Shown here piece after piece: positions 1 to 8,559 of a stretch of DNA of 64,000 bases. Below the pieces are notes generated by a model, which saw only the letters and a program-made list of their open reading frames with translations, did no database searches and was not told where the DNA came from. How positions within the stretch are numbered: the stretch's first letter is position 1; the number at the start of each line of letters is the position of its first letter. The DNA is from Secundilactobacillus odoratitofui DSM 19909 = JCM 15043 (GTDB lineage Bacteria > Bacillota > Bacilli > Lactobacillales > Lactobacillaceae). Both the position numbers and the translations under genes were made by a program. The stretch covers positions 310,502-374,501 of the forward strand of contig NZ_AZEE01000028.1 of the NCBI RefSeq assembly GCF_001434895.1, written 5' to 3'.

Positions 1-312
1 GGCGGTGCTTTGGCGTTAGCTTGCTCTGACCAAATTTGGATGTTTGAAAATAGTATGTATTCAATCCTATCTCCTGAAGGGTTTGCTTCAATTATGTGGA
101 AGGATGCTCATCTCGCTGACAAGGCAGCGGATTTGATGCGCTTAACACCTGAGTGGTTACTGAAGCAACATGCCATTCACCGCATCATTCCTGAGGTTAT
201 GTTATCGGATGGTTCACTCAAAACAGCATTAGAAACTGAACTCACAGCGCTTGCTAAACAAGACGTTAATCAACGACTTGCCCAACGAGCAGCTTTTTTC
301 AGAAAATTTTAG
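1..312 (+). CDS. accA: Acetyl-CoA carboxylase carboxyltransferase alpha subunit, 3' end
   Basis: Only the last 103 codons are present; the frame is open from base 1 (GGALALACSD) to TAG at 310-312. The segment FENSMYSILSPEGFASIMWKD is typical of the C-terminal part of AccA, which with AccD moves the carboxyl group from biotin-carrier protein to acetyl-CoA to make malonyl-CoA. In lactobacilli accA usually ends the fatty-acid synthesis cluster, so that cluster probably lies just left of the window (inference). That would explain why fabD and fabG are missing beside plsX and acpP here. No clear terminator follows; the rplU promoter starts 20 bases downstream. Confidence 0.93.
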   Translation, partial: GGALALACSDQIWMFENSMYSILSPEGFASIMWKDAHLADKAADLMRLTPEWLLKQHAIHRIIPEVMLSDGSLKTALETELTALAKQDVNQRLAQRAAFFRKF

Positions 313-331
313 TGGTTTGTTAACTTAGTGG

Positions 332-360
332 TTGACGAATCACTTTATTTTTTGTAAAAT
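332..360 (+). promoter_or_regulatory. Promoter of the rplU operon
   Basis: TTGACG at 332-337 and TAAAAT at 355-360 are separated by 17 bases, a good SigA-type promoter. It would place the whole L21 leader in the transcript. Confidence 0.7.
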
Positions 361-365
361 ATTAT

Positions 366-478
366 TTGTTGTATTTGTGGACTTCCACAGCTGCAACCGC
401 ACGAGCCAAGTCTTAAGTCTGGTAACAGCGCTTGTTCTCGGCGAGTCTGAGTGAAAAAACAAAAGGAGGTGCACATAC
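366..478 (+). promoter_or_regulatory. Ribosomal protein L21 leader
   Basis: The roughly 110 untranslated bases between promoter and rplU have the position and GC-rich blocks (GCTGCAACCGCACGAG, GTAACAGCGC) expected of the Firmicutes L21 leader family. This leader is thought to mediate autoregulation by L21. Assignment is by position and recalled pattern; no covariance model was run. The rplU ribosome binding site AAAGGAGGT is at its 3' end. Confidence 0.6.
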
Positions 479-787
479 ATGTACGCAATTATCGTAACTG
501 GCGGTAAGCAATACCGCGTTCAACAAGGCGAAGCCGTTTACGTTGAAAAGCTTAATGCTAAGGCTGGCGACAAGGTCACTTTTGACCAAGTTGTTTTCGT
601 TGGTGGTGATTCAACTAAGGTTGGTACGCCATTAGTTTCAGGTGCTTCTGTAACTGGAACTGTTGAAAAGCAAGGCCAAGAAAAGAAGGTTGTTACCTTC
701 AAGTACAAGCCTAAGAAGGGTCAACACACTAAGGTTGGTCATCGTCAACCTTATACCAAGGTTGTTATCGACGCAATCAACGCTTAA
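479..787 (+). CDS. rplU: 50S ribosomal protein bL21
   Basis: A full-length 102-residue bL21, starting [14 protein letters not shown] and ending with the basic [20 protein letters not shown] region that binds 23S rRNA. It assembles early into the large subunit near bL20. ATG 479 is preceded by AAAGGAGGTG at good spacing. It is first in the rplU-prp-rpmA operon, the standard Firmicutes order, behind its own leader. Confidence 0.97.
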   Translation: MYAIIVTGGKQYRVQQGEAVYVEKLNAKAGDKVTFDQVVFVGGDSTKVGTPLVSGASVTGTVEKQGQEKKVVTFKYKPKKGQHTKVGHRQPYTKVVIDAINA

Positions 788-806
788 TTTTTGTGGGTGA
801 CCAATC

Positions 807-1136
807 ATGATTCAAGCAGCATTTGATTATGATAACGCTGATCGAATCATCGGGTTTAAGCTTACCGGCCACGCTGATAGTGCACCATACGGTAGCGATA
901 TTGTATGTTCCGCCGTCTCAGCCTTATCAATTAGTACGGTTAACGGTCTTTCGACTGTAGCCTCAATTGAACCGGTCGTAGTTTCCAAGCCCGACGAAGG
1001 TGGCTTCTTAAGTGTTAGAATGCCACCGGTTGATGACTATATTCAAGATCGAATTAGTCAAGCGTTATTACAAAGTTTCCAAAATGGACTTTTAGATGTT
1101 GAAAAACAATATTCGGAGTATCTTCGAATTAACTAA
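807..1136 (+). CDS. prp: Ribosomal-processing cysteine protease Prp
   Basis: A 109-residue protein between rplU and rpmA, the usual place for Prp (YsxB). Prp removes the N-terminal extension of bL27 in Firmicutes, which is required for ribosome function. The catalytic pair is visible as His22 in LTGHADSA and Cys34 in GSDIVCSAVS, the same positions as reported for the Staphylococcus aureus enzyme. The start is ATG 807, 19 bases after rplU. The substrate gene follows directly, and its product carries the matching cleavage site. Confidence 0.93.
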   Translation: MIQAAFDYDNADRIIGFKLTGHADSAPYGSDIVCSAVSALSISTVNGLSTVASIEPVVVSKPDEGGFLSVRMPPVDDYIQDRISQALLQSFQNGLLDVEKQYSEYLRIN

Positions 1137-1154
1137 TGTATGGAGGTGAAACTC

Positions 1155-1451
1155 ATGCTAGAAATGAATTTACAATTCTTCTCTCACCATAAAGGGGGCG
1201 GTTCTACTGCCAACGGTCGTGATTCTGCCGGACGTCGTCTCGGTACGAAGGTTGCTGATGGTTCAACTGTAACCAGTGGTTCAATCCTTTATCGTCAACG
1301 CGGTACGCACATCTATCCAGGTGTTAACGTTGCTCGTGGTAACGATGATACTTTGTTCTCAAAGGTTGACGGTGTCGTTCGCTTCGAACGTAAGGGTCGC
1401 GATAAGCGTCAAGTTTCCGTTTATCCTGTGACAGAAGCCGCAGCTAGATAA
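1155..1451 (+). CDS. rpmA: 50S ribosomal protein bL27, with cleavable N-terminal extension
   Basis: A 98-residue bL27. ATG 1155 is chosen over an in-frame ATG at 1140 because TGGAGGTGA at 1141-1149 is its ribosome binding site and because the family start is [16 protein letters not shown]. The NLQFF segment (residues 5-9) is the Prp cleavage motif of Firmicutes; cutting after FF exposes the mature tail that reaches the peptidyl transferase centre. It is last in rplU-prp-rpmA and is followed by a terminator. Confidence 0.96.
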   Translation: MLEMNLQFFSHHKGGGSTANGRDSAGRRLGTKVADGSTVTSGSILYRQRGTHIYPGVNVARGNDDTLFSKVDGVVRFERKGRDKRQVSVYPVTEAAAR

Positions 1452-1456
1452 GACTT

Positions 1457-1485
1457 TAAAAAGACCCGTCATGGGTCTTTTTTAT
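1457..1485 (+). terminator. Terminator of the rplU operon
   Basis: AAAAGACCC and GGGTCTTTTTT form a hairpin with a GTCAT loop and a run of T, starting just after the rpmA stop. Confidence 0.85.
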
Positions 1486-1512
1486 TTGAATTGATTTAGG
1501 AGAGTGATTAAA

Positions 1513-2565
1513 TTGGATCGGATTGAAAAATTACGCGCTCAGTTTAATGATCTTCGAATTGATGCCTTTTTAGTGACTGACCCGGTTAATCAACAGTATC
1601 TAACCGATTTTGACGGTGAGGGCGTGATTCTCGTTACAACTGATCAGACCACCATTATCACTGATGAACGTTTTAAAACGTTATTAGAACAGCAAGCCGG
1701 TCCGTATCAGGTCATCATCACCCGAGACTATCTTGGGCAAGCCGCTAAAGAGGTTGAACGCCAGGGTGTGACTGTTTTGGGTTTCGAGGACACTATTAGC
1801 TTCCATGATTACGACCAATTGGACGAGTTGATGCCTTCAGATATTGTGCCAATGTCAACGCTCATTGAACGACAACGAGAGATCAAGTCAGCCAGTGAAC
1901 TCGAACAAATTCAGTTATCCGCCCAGTTAGCTTTAAAGGGGTTCGAGCAGTTGTTGCCCTTTATTCAACCAGGTATCAGCGAATTAGCCGTTGCAAATCG
2001 TTTGGATAGCATTATGCGCCAGTTAGGTGCAACTAAGGCTAGTTTTGATACCATTGTTGCCAGTGGTGCGAGAGCCGCGTTACCACACGGCGCTGCCACG
2101 TCGCGGATTCTACGGTCTGGCGAATTGGTGACGATTGATTTCGGCTATTTTGTCAATGGCTATACCTCTGACGTTACCCGAACGATTGCGCTAGGCCAAC
2201 CAGACAAACGACTACGCGAAATCTACAATGTTGTGAAAGCCGCGCAAGGTTTAATTATTGATGCGATTGCGCCTGCCGTTTCTGGACAAGAACTTGATCA
2301 AATTGGGCGAGATTACATCACCCACGCTGGCTACGGCGCCTATTTTAACCACGGTACTGGGCACGGTATTGGCTTAGCCATTCATGAAGGCCCTGCTATT
2401 TCAACCCGCTCAACTGATTTGTTAGTGCCGAATCAAGTCATTACAATTGAACCCGGTATTTATTTACCCGAACTTGGTGGTGTTCGAATCGAAGACGATG
2501 TGCTTGTGACTGAGGATTCACACCAAATTTTAACTGCTTCTAACACTGACCTGATTGTGCTATAA
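1513..2565 (+). CDS. pepP: Xaa-Pro peptidase (aminopeptidase P family, M24B)
   Basis: A 350-residue creatinase-fold peptidase that removes an N-terminal residue preceding proline, probably on cytoplasmic peptides. The N-terminal creatinase/prolidase domain covers about residues 1-120, followed by the pita-bread domain. The two-metal ligands are visible: Asp in TIDFGYF, Asp in TSDVTRT, His in GTGHGIG, Glu in TIEPGIY and Glu in VRIEDDV. TTG 1513 is preferred to GTG 1504 because AGGAG at 1498-1502 is correctly spaced for it. It sits between a terminator and the efp promoter; pepP-efp is a common Firmicutes pairing. Confidence 0.92.
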   Translation: MDRIEKLRAQFNDLRIDAFLVTDPVNQQYLTDFDGEGVILVTTDQTTIITDERFKTLLEQQAGPYQVIITRDYLGQAAKEVERQGVTVLGFEDTISFHDYDQLDELMPSDIVPMSTLIERQREIKSASELEQIQLSAQLALKGFEQLLPFIQPGISELAVANRLDSIMRQLGATKASFDTIVASGARAALPHGAATSRILRSGELVTIDFGYFVNGYTSDVTRTIALGQPDKRLREIYNVVKAAQGLIIDAIAPAVSGQELDQIGRDYITHAGYGAYFNHGTGHGIGLAIHEGPAISTRSTDLLVPNQVITIEPGIYLPELGGVRIEDDVLVTEDSHQILTASNTDLIVL

Positions 2566-2581
2566 ATATTTGAGGCTTTGC

Positions 2582-2611
2582 TTGCAATTTAAGGTACTTA
2601 GTTGGTATCAT
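2582..2611 (+). promoter_or_regulatory. Putative efp promoter
   Basis: TTGCAA at 2582-2587 and TATCAT at 2606-2611 with an 18-base spacer, 30 bases before the efp start. Confidence 0.45.
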
Positions 2612-2640
2612 TAAAAGGAATTATTTAGGAGGAACACGAC

Positions 2641-3201
2641 ATGGCTATTTCTACAGCAGATTTTAAAAACGGTTTAACAATTGAGGTTGACGGTGCAATT
2701 TGGCGGATCGTTGAATTCCAGCACGTTAAGCCTGGTAAGGGTGGCGCTTTCGTCCGCTCAAAATTAAAGAACTTACGGACAGGCGCTGTTCAAGAAAAGA
2801 CCTTCCGTGCCGGTGCTAAGATGGAACAAGCACCAATCAATACGCGTAAGATGCAGTATTTATACGCTGATGGTGATTCACGTGTCTTCATGGATACAGA
2901 TAACTTCGAACAAGTTGCTGTGCCTGACGATGCCATCAAAGATGAATTACTCTACTTACAAGAAAACATGGAAGTAAGCTTGGTTCAATATGGTAGCGAA
3001 ACACTCGGTATTGAAGTGCCTAACACCGTTGTTTTAACGGTTACGGCTACTGAACCAGGAATCAAAGGCAACACTGCTTCTGGCGGTTCTAAGCCAGCCA
3101 CAATGGACACTGGCTTAGTCGTACAGGTTCCATTCTTTGTCAACGAAGGCGACAAACTTTCAATCAACACGCAGGATGGTTCATACATTTCTCGTGCCTA
3201 G
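2641..3201 (+). CDS. efp: Translation elongation factor P
   Basis: A full-length 186-residue EF-P, which relieves ribosome stalling at polyproline stretches. It has the KOW-like domain I and two OB-fold domains. The loop [10 protein letters not shown] holds Lys33, equivalent to the lysine that is post-translationally modified in Bacillus. The C-terminal [11 protein letters not shown] signature is intact. The ribosome binding site AGGAGG precedes ATG 2641, and a putative promoter is upstream. No EF-P modification gene is visible nearby. Confidence 0.97.
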   Translation: MAISTADFKNGLTIEVDGAIWRIVEFQHVKPGKGGAFVRSKLKNLRTGAVQEKTFRAGAKMEQAPINTRKMQYLYADGDSRVFMDTDNFEQVAVPDDAIKDELLYLQENMEVSLVQYGSETLGIEVPNTVVLTVTATEPGIKGNTASGGSKPATMDTGLVVQVPFFVNEGDKLSINTQDGSYISRA

Positions 3202-3231
3202 CAACTGACTTTTCGAAACGGAGGCTTGAAA

Positions 3232-3678
3232 TTGGCTGAAGATACAAACATTGTTTTAAAAGCAACCGAGCCGACTTTGGGTAAGATTGAAGTTGCACCA
3301 CAGGTTCTTGAGATTATTGCCGGTATTGCTGCTAGTAACGCTGAAGGGGTTGCTAGAATGCGCGGTTCATTAGCGAACAGCGTCAATGAATTATTCGGCA
3401 AAAAAGAACGTGGCAAAGGCGTTAAGCTATCTCTCAATGACGATGCGCTTAACGTTGACGTCTACGCCTACTTAAACTACGGTGTATCCGTTCCTAAGGT
3501 TGCTTTAGCAATCCAAGAGCAGGTCAAGCAACAGTTATTGTTTATGACCGATTTACAAGTAAACGAGGTCAACGTTCATATCGAAGGCGTTATTCCTGAG
3601 AAGACGACTCAAGCTGTAGATCCCGATAATTTATTCGGTGACGATGACGATGAAAGTGAAAATGGTGAGGACAAGTGA
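3232..3678 (+). CDS. yqhY: Asp23/Gls24 family protein YqhY
   Basis: A 148-residue member of the Asp23/Gls24 family, in the usual place before nusB. The domain runs from about residue 15 (LGKIEVAPQVLEIIAGIAA) to 115, followed by a strongly acidic tail (FGDDDDESENGEDK). In Bacillus subtilis YqhY is linked to control of acetyl-CoA carboxylase activity; whether that holds here is unknown. TTG 3232 is preferred to TTG 3226 because CGGAGG at 3219-3224 is better spaced. Its stop overlaps the nusB start by four bases (GTGA), so the two are translationally coupled. yloU at 23922 is a second Asp23 paralogue. Confidence 0.9.
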   Translation: MAEDTNIVLKATEPTLGKIEVAPQVLEIIAGIAASNAEGVARMRGSLANSVNELFGKKERGKGVKLSLNDDALNVDVYAYLNYGVSVPKVALAIQEQVKQQLLFMTDLQVNEVNVHIEGVIPEKTTQAVDPDNLFGDDDDESENGEDK

Positions 3679-4097
3679 CAGAAGAATTAACGAGACATCA
3701 GATCCGCACCCGAGCATTTCAGACGCTTTTTGCAATGAATGCTAACCCCGAAGCCGATCGTCAGGTAATTTATCAGCAATTGTTAAGCGATCAAGACGGC
3801 GAAACTGCTGAAGTGCCAGCGTATTTAGAGGAATTGGTAACTGGTGTCTTGGCCAACCAAGAAGCGCTGGACAATCAGATCAAGCAATATTTAACCACGG
3901 GCTGGACTTTACCCCGCATTGCTAAAACCGATTTGGTGATCTTACGAATTGCATTTTATGAATTGGATTATCAATCTGATATTCCAAAACGGGTAGCAGT
4001 TAACGAAGCCCTTGAACTTGCTAAACAGTTTAGCGATGATCGTTCAAGACGCTTTATTAACGGCGTACTCTCGCATGAAATTGAAACTGACGCTTAG
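3675..4097 (+). CDS. nusB: Transcription antitermination factor NusB
   Basis: A 140-residue all-helical NusB that binds boxA RNA with NusE (S10) to prevent early termination in rRNA operons. Typical features are the N-terminal RHQIRTRAFQTLFA helix and the C-terminal PKRVAVNEALELAKQFSDD and FINGVL segments. The start is GTG 3675, overlapping yqhY by four bases. A strong terminator follows. Confidence 0.95.
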   Translation: MTEELTRHQIRTRAFQTLFAMNANPEADRQVIYQQLLSDQDGETAEVPAYLEELVTGVLANQEALDNQIKQYLTTGWTLPRIAKTDLVILRIAFYELDYQSDIPKRVAVNEALELAKQFSDDRSRRFINGVLSHEIETDA

Positions 4098-4112
4098 GCG
4101 TCCTGAGTATTA

Positions 4113-4167
4113 AGCGCCAACGATTGAATTTGAGTTAGAACTCGAGTTTAATCGTTGGCGTTTTTTA
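4113..4167 (+). terminator. Terminator after nusB
   Basis: AGCGCCAACGATT pairs with AATCGTTGGCGTT around an AT-rich loop that contains its own smaller inverted repeat (GAGTTAGAACTC), followed by a run of six T. Confidence 0.88.
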
Positions 4168-4310
4168 TGGCTGAATAACCTAATTTCTTTAACTTGGTGG
4201 TTTAAGTTCTCCAGTCAACTCACTGAACACGGTAAAATGTGATAAAATGATAGCCAGTAGTTTTTAAATAAAATCCGCAACGATGCGAATTAGATCGTGA
4301 GAGTGAAGAC

Positions 4311-5162
4311 ATGGCAGAATTAATTGATGGCAAACAACTCGCAAAAAAGCTGAACGCTGAGACTAAGGTGGCTGTGGATGAATTAAAAGCCTCAGGCATC
4401 ACGCCCAAGTTAGTCGTGATCATTGTCGGTGGTGACGGCGCAAGTGAAATTTACGTGCGCAATAAGCATCGTAAGGCTGAACAATTAGGCATCATTTCAG
4501 AAGTAACCCGTCTGTCAGCCACCATCAGTCAAGCCGAACTCCTTGAAGTTATTGAAACGTACAATCAAGATGATAGTGTTCACGGGATTTTGGTGCAATC
4601 ACCACTCCCGTCACATATTGACGAGCCAACCATCACCAGAGCGATAACCCCTACAAAAGACGTTGATGGCTTCAACCCGGTCAACGTTGGTAAGTTGTAC
4701 ACACATTCAGCACTCAATTTCCCAGTTTCTTGCACGCCTAAGGGCATTATGACGATGCTAAAGGCTTATCATGTGCCAACCGCTGGTAAAAACGCCGTGA
4801 TTGTTGGCCGTTCCAACATCGTTGGTCGGCCCATGGCCGCCCTGCTGTTAAACGCCAGTGCCACCGTCACCGTTGTGCATAGTCAAACTAAGGATATGAA
4901 AGCCTATACGCGAGAAGCCGATATCTTAGTCGTCGCGACTGGTATCCCGCATTTAATCACCGGTGCTGACATTAAGCCGGGTGCCACCGTCATTGACGTC
5001 GGCATGGATCGTGATGAAGAGGGCCATCTGACTGGTGATGTCGAGTTTGAAAGTGCCAACCAGGTAGCTGGTAAATTAACCCCAGTCCCTGGTGGAGTCG
5101 GTCCAATGACAATCGCTACATTAATGCAACAAACCGTCGAATTAGCAAAATGGAGTGAGTAA
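4311..5162 (+). CDS. folD: Methylenetetrahydrofolate dehydrogenase/cyclohydrolase FolD
   Basis: A 283-residue bifunctional enzyme of one-carbon metabolism. It interconverts 5,10-methylene-, 5,10-methenyl- and 10-formyl-tetrahydrofolate using NADP. Visible motifs are YVRNKHRKAEQLGI with the catalytic Lys, QSPLPSHID, KDVDGFNPVNVG, the Rossmann segment VGRSNIVGRP and the C-terminal PVPGGVGPMTIATLMQQT. It supplies 10-formyl-THF for fmt, also in this window. It starts the folD-xseA-xseB-ispA-tlyA chain, and its 3' end contains the xseA ribosome binding site. Confidence 0.96.
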   Translation: MAELIDGKQLAKKLNAETKVAVDELKASGITPKLVVIIVGGDGASEIYVRNKHRKAEQLGIISEVTRLSATISQAELLEVIETYNQDDSVHGILVQSPLPSHIDEPTITRAITPTKDVDGFNPVNVGKLYTHSALNFPVSCTPKGIMTMLKAYHVPTAGKNAVIVGRSNIVGRPMAALLLNASATVTVVHSQTKDMKAYTREADILVVATGIPHLITGADIKPGATVIDVGMDRDEEGHLTGDVEFESANQVAGKLTPVPGGVGPMTIATLMQQTVELAKWSE

Positions 5163-5163
5163 T

Positions 5164-6510
5164 GTGAAACCGAGCGATTATTTAACTGTCAGTGCGCTGA
5201 CAACTTACATCAAGCGTAAATTTGACGTTGATCCTTATTTAGGAAAAGTATATTTAACTGGTGAAATTTCGAATTTTCGTTTACGAAAAAACGCTCATCA
5301 ATATTTTAGTATCAAAGATGACCACGCCAAGATTAGTGCAATTATGTTTAAATCAGCCTTCGCCAAAATTAAATTTACGCCTGAAGAGGGGATGAAGGTC
5401 CTCGTTGTCGGCAGAATTTCATTGTACGAAGCAAGTGGTAGCTATCAGATTTACGTTGAACGAATGGAACCAGATGGCGTTGGCCAATTTTATCAAGCCT
5501 ACGAACAACTCAAACAAAAATTGGCCGCTGAAGGTGTCTTTTCAGCGCCGAAAAAAACGTTACCGCGATTTCCTAAACGAATTGCGGTCGTGACCAGTCC
5601 GAGTGGTGCGGTTATTCGAGATATCATCACAACGACTCGAAGACGCTATCCCATCGCTCAAATTGTCTTGTTTCCGGCCTTAGTTCAAGGTAATGAGGCG
5701 GCAGGTGATATTGTCCGCCAAATTGAACGTGTGAACCGACTAGGTAACTTTGATACGTTAATTATCGGTCGGGGCGGTGGATCGATTGAGGACTTGTGGC
5801 CTTTCAATGAGGAAGCTGTTGCCCGTGCAATTTTCGATAGCCGGATTCCAATCATTTCGTCAGTTGGTCACGAAACGGATACAACAATTGCCGATCTGGT
5901 TGCCGATGTCCGGGCTGCCACTCCGACCGCCGCAGCTGAACTGGCGGTGCCGGTTCTCAGCGACGTATTGTTGCAAATCAACCAGGACCGAGTCAGACTC
6001 TTGAACGCATTTCAACACGAATTATCTTTATATGATGAACGTCTAAAAAAATTACAAAATACCTATGTCTTCCAGCAACCGGAACGCCTATATGAAGGCT
6101 ATAGTCAAAAAGTCGACCAGCTCTCCAACCAACTTGAACAGACGATGACGCACCGAATTAGTCTAGTTCAGACCCAATTATCGGCAACCAGCCAACGCTT
6201 AATGAGTGCAAGTCCAGCCACTCAAATTAATCAATATCGCCAAAACCGATTAGACCTAGTTGCCCGATTAAACAGGGGGGTTCAGCAAAACTTTGTTCAA
6301 CAACGGCAACGAGTAGCTGAACTTGCCCAGTCACTAGACTATCTCAGTCCCTTAAAAATTATGGGTCGTGGTTACAGTTACGTGACCGCTAACGACCAGG
6401 TCATTTCGAAGGTAACACAGGTACAACCAGGTGATAGCGTTGTGATGCACTTGACAGACGGCCAAGCGACCGCAAAAATTGATACAATTCAACCAAACAA
6501 AAAGGACTGA
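5164..6510 (+). CDS. xseA: Exodeoxyribonuclease VII large subunit
   Basis: A 448-residue XseA, the catalytic subunit of exonuclease VII, which degrades single-stranded DNA from both ends. It has an N-terminal OB fold (LTGEISNFRLRKNAHQYFSIKDD), then the catalytic region (PKRIAVVTSPSGAVIRDI, GRGGGSIEDLWPFNEE, SVGHETDTTIAD), a coiled-coil segment at about 270-390 and the C-terminal GRGYSYV. GTG 5164 is eight bases after GGAG at 5152-5155; GTG 5155 would overlap folD. xseB follows after five bases. Confidence 0.94.
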   Translation: MKPSDYLTVSALTTYIKRKFDVDPYLGKVYLTGEISNFRLRKNAHQYFSIKDDHAKISAIMFKSAFAKIKFTPEEGMKVLVVGRISLYEASGSYQIYVERMEPDGVGQFYQAYEQLKQKLAAEGVFSAPKKTLPRFPKRIAVVTSPSGAVIRDIITTTRRRYPIAQIVLFPALVQGNEAAGDIVRQIERVNRLGNFDTLIIGRGGGSIEDLWPFNEEAVARAIFDSRIPIISSVGHETDTTIADLVADVRAATPTAAAELAVPVLSDVLLQINQDRVRLLNAFQHELSLYDERLKKLQNTYVFQQPERLYEGYSQKVDQLSNQLEQTMTHRISLVQTQLSATSQRLMSASPATQINQYRQNRLDLVARLNRGVQQNFVQQRQRVAELAQSLDYLSPLKIMGRGYSYVTANDQVISKVTQVQPGDSVVMHLTDGQATAKIDTIQPNKKD

Positions 6511-6515
6511 TTGTG

Positions 6516-6752
6516 ATGAGTGAAAAACCAACTTTTGAAGAGAACCTGAATCAATTAGAGCAAATTGTCACTGAGTTAGAGAAGGGCAACGTGCCCCTCG
6601 AACAAGCCCTGGCCCAATTCAAACAGGGTGTGGCGCTCAGTCATGACCTACAAGTTAAACTAACCGAGGCCGAAAAAACACTGGCTGAGATGATGAACGA
6701 TGACGACCAGGCCGTCCCGTTTGAAGCGCCTGAGGGGCAGAAAAATGACTAA
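6516..6752 (+). CDS. xseB: Exodeoxyribonuclease VII small subunit
   Basis: A 78-residue helical XseB, full length for the family, with the typical FEENLNQLEQIVTELEKGNVPLEQALAQFKQG core. Several copies bind each XseA to make the holoenzyme. ATG 6516 is preferred to GTG 6513, with AAGGA just upstream inside the xseA stop region. Its 3' end overlaps ispA by eight bases. Confidence 0.94.
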   Translation: MSEKPTFEENLNQLEQIVTELEKGNVPLEQALAQFKQGVALSHDLQVKLTEAEKTLAEMMNDDDQAVPFEAPEGQKND

Positions 6753-7644
6753 CGGATCGCTCTTCGAACTACAGCAATTTGAAACTAAATATGTGCCTCA
6801 AATCAACGGCACGCTCGCCGCACTAACACAACAGTGGGTTGATCAACCAATCTTGAGAGACGCCATGGCGTACTCGGTTAACGCGGGTGGTAAACGACTT
6901 CGCCCACTTTTAACTTTGGCAGTTTTAACAACCTACCAACAAGCATTAAGCGATGGTCAGCTTATGGCGGCCAGTGCCCTCGAACTCCTCCACACGTATT
7001 CATTGATCCATGATGATTTACCAGCCATGGATAACGATGATTTAAGGCGTGGCGTTGCCACTAACCACATTAAGTTTGGGGCTGGGATGGCCACATTAGC
7101 TGGCGATGGTCTTCTCACACTTGCTTTTCAATGGCTCAGTGAGGCTGAATTGCCCGGTGCACAACGTTTGGCACTGATTCAGGGGTTGAGTCAAGCGGCC
7201 GGGCCCGCTGGTATGGTTGCTGGCCAAGCCCAAGACATTTCTAGTGAACACCAGCAGTTGACGCTACCTCAATTGGCTAAATTACACCGTCAAAAAACCG
7301 GTGCGCTGCTTCACTACGCGGTCCAAGCTGGCTGCATTATGGGTGAGGTAAGCGACGAAGAGCAGGCATTGCTACTTGAATTTGCTGACCAATTTGGCTT
7401 AGCTTATCAAATTTATGACGATTTACTTGATGTCACGGCCACGACTGAACAACTAGGTAAGAAAACCCACAAGGATGCGCAAGAAGCCAAGAATACTTAT
7501 CCTGGTTTACTGGGTGTGGCGGGAACCAAGACGCGCTTACAACAAGTAATCAACGCTGCGTTATCAGCGCTATCGCAGCTTGAGCAAGTCAGCCAACGTG
7601 ACGTTAGCTTACTCGCTTCATTTTGTCGTTACTTTAAAATTTAA
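6745..7644 (+). CDS. ispA: Farnesyl/geranyl diphosphate synthase IspA
   Basis: A 299-residue trans-prenyltransferase that condenses IPP with DMAPP and GPP to give FPP for bactoprenol and quinone synthesis. The first aspartate-rich motif DDLPAMDND is at about 91-99 and the second, DDLLD, at about 226-230; GGKRLRP binds IPP. ATG 6745 follows GAGGGG and overlaps xseB by eight bases. In Bacillus dxs lies between ispA and tlyA. Here only 24 bases separate them, in line with the mevalonate operon at 54-58 kb supplying the precursors. Confidence 0.93.
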   Translation: MTNGSLFELQQFETKYVPQINGTLAALTQQWVDQPILRDAMAYSVNAGGKRLRPLLTLAVLTTYQQALSDGQLMAASALELLHTYSLIHDDLPAMDNDDLRRGVATNHIKFGAGMATLAGDGLLTLAFQWLSEAELPGAQRLALIQGLSQAAGPAGMVAGQAQDISSEHQQLTLPQLAKLHRQKTGALLHYAVQAGCIMGEVSDEEQALLLEFADQFGLAYQIYDDLLDVTATTEQLGKKTHKDAQEAKNTYPGLLGVAGTKTRLQQVINAALSALSQLEQVSQRDVSLLASFCRYFKI

Positions 7645-7668
7645 AAAAACAGTGAGGCACTCAATATC

Positions 7669-8481
7669 ATGGAAAAACAACGCGTTGATGTTTTACTCGT
7701 CATGCAAGGTTTGTTCGATTCGCGCGAACAAGCTAAGCGGGCCGTCATGGCCGGCGAAGTGCTAGGCGATAACGAAGAACGCCTAGACAAGCCAGGGGTT
7801 AAAATTCCCGTGGATACAGATTTGCACATTAAAGGCAAACCGTTACCATATGTCAGTCGTGGTGGGCTTAAATTAGCGAAAGCGTTAGATGTTTTCAACA
7901 TTGACGTGACTGATCGAACCGTTTTAGACATCGGGTCTTCAACTGGTGGTTTTACCGACGTCATGCTTCAAAACGGCGCTAAATTGTCTTATGCGCTTGA
8001 TGTCGGGAGCAATCAACTGGTTTGGCAACTGCGACAAGATCCACGAGTCGTGGTAATGGAACACACTAATTTCCGTTATAGCAAACTTGCTGATTTCACA
8101 CAGGGACAACCAACCTTCTCTTCAATCGATGTGTCCTTTATTTCGCTCAGCTTGATTTTACCGCCTTTAAAGCAAATCTTGGCTGAAAATGGCGAGGTGG
8201 TAGCGCTCATCAAACCCCAATTTGAAGCGGGACGAGAACACGTTGGCAAACACGGCATCGTTAAATCGCCTGCTGTGCATGAAGCGGTCATTAATAAAAT
8301 TCTAAACTTAGCCATCACAACTGGTTTTAGCCCGTTACATTTAGACTTTTCGCCGATTACAGGTGGTGAAGGCAATATTGAATTTTTAGTGCATTTAAAA
8401 TCTGCTGAAGTGCCAGAAATTGCATCTAATATTGATGTTAAAGCAACCGTTGAAGCAGCTCATCGAATACTCAATGCATAA
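7669..8481 (+). CDS. TlyA-family rRNA methyltransferase
   Basis: A 270-residue protein with an N-terminal S4 RNA-binding domain (about residues 5-65, RVDVLLVMQGLFDSREQAK) and an FtsJ-like Rossmann methyltransferase domain with the SAM motif LDIGSSTGGFTD. This is the TlyA/YqxC family; the mycobacterial member 2'-O-methylates 16S and 23S rRNA cytidines, and some homologues have haemolysin annotation of doubtful value. The rRNA target here is not shown by sequence. It sits between ispA and argR, the conserved position for yqxC. Confidence 0.9.
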   Translation: MEKQRVDVLLVMQGLFDSREQAKRAVMAGEVLGDNEERLDKPGVKIPVDTDLHIKGKPLPYVSRGGLKLAKALDVFNIDVTDRTVLDIGSSTGGFTDVMLQNGAKLSYALDVGSNQLVWQLRQDPRVVVMEHTNFRYSKLADFTQGQPTFSSIDVSFISLSLILPPLKQILAENGEVVALIKPQFEAGREHVGKHGIVKSPAVHEAVINKILNLAITTGFSPLHLDFSPITGGEGNIEFLVHLKSAEVPEIASNIDVKATVEAAHRILNA

Positions 8482-8559
8482 AAATCGCAAATTACTTTTA
8501 AAATCATCAGCTTAGCGGTATGATGTATTTAAACTAATTTATCGATTGGAGATGGTGAC

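Noticed and set aside
7641-7964. 107-codon reverse frame at the tlyA start
   Set aside because: Antisense to the S4 and methyltransferase domains; no separate promoter.
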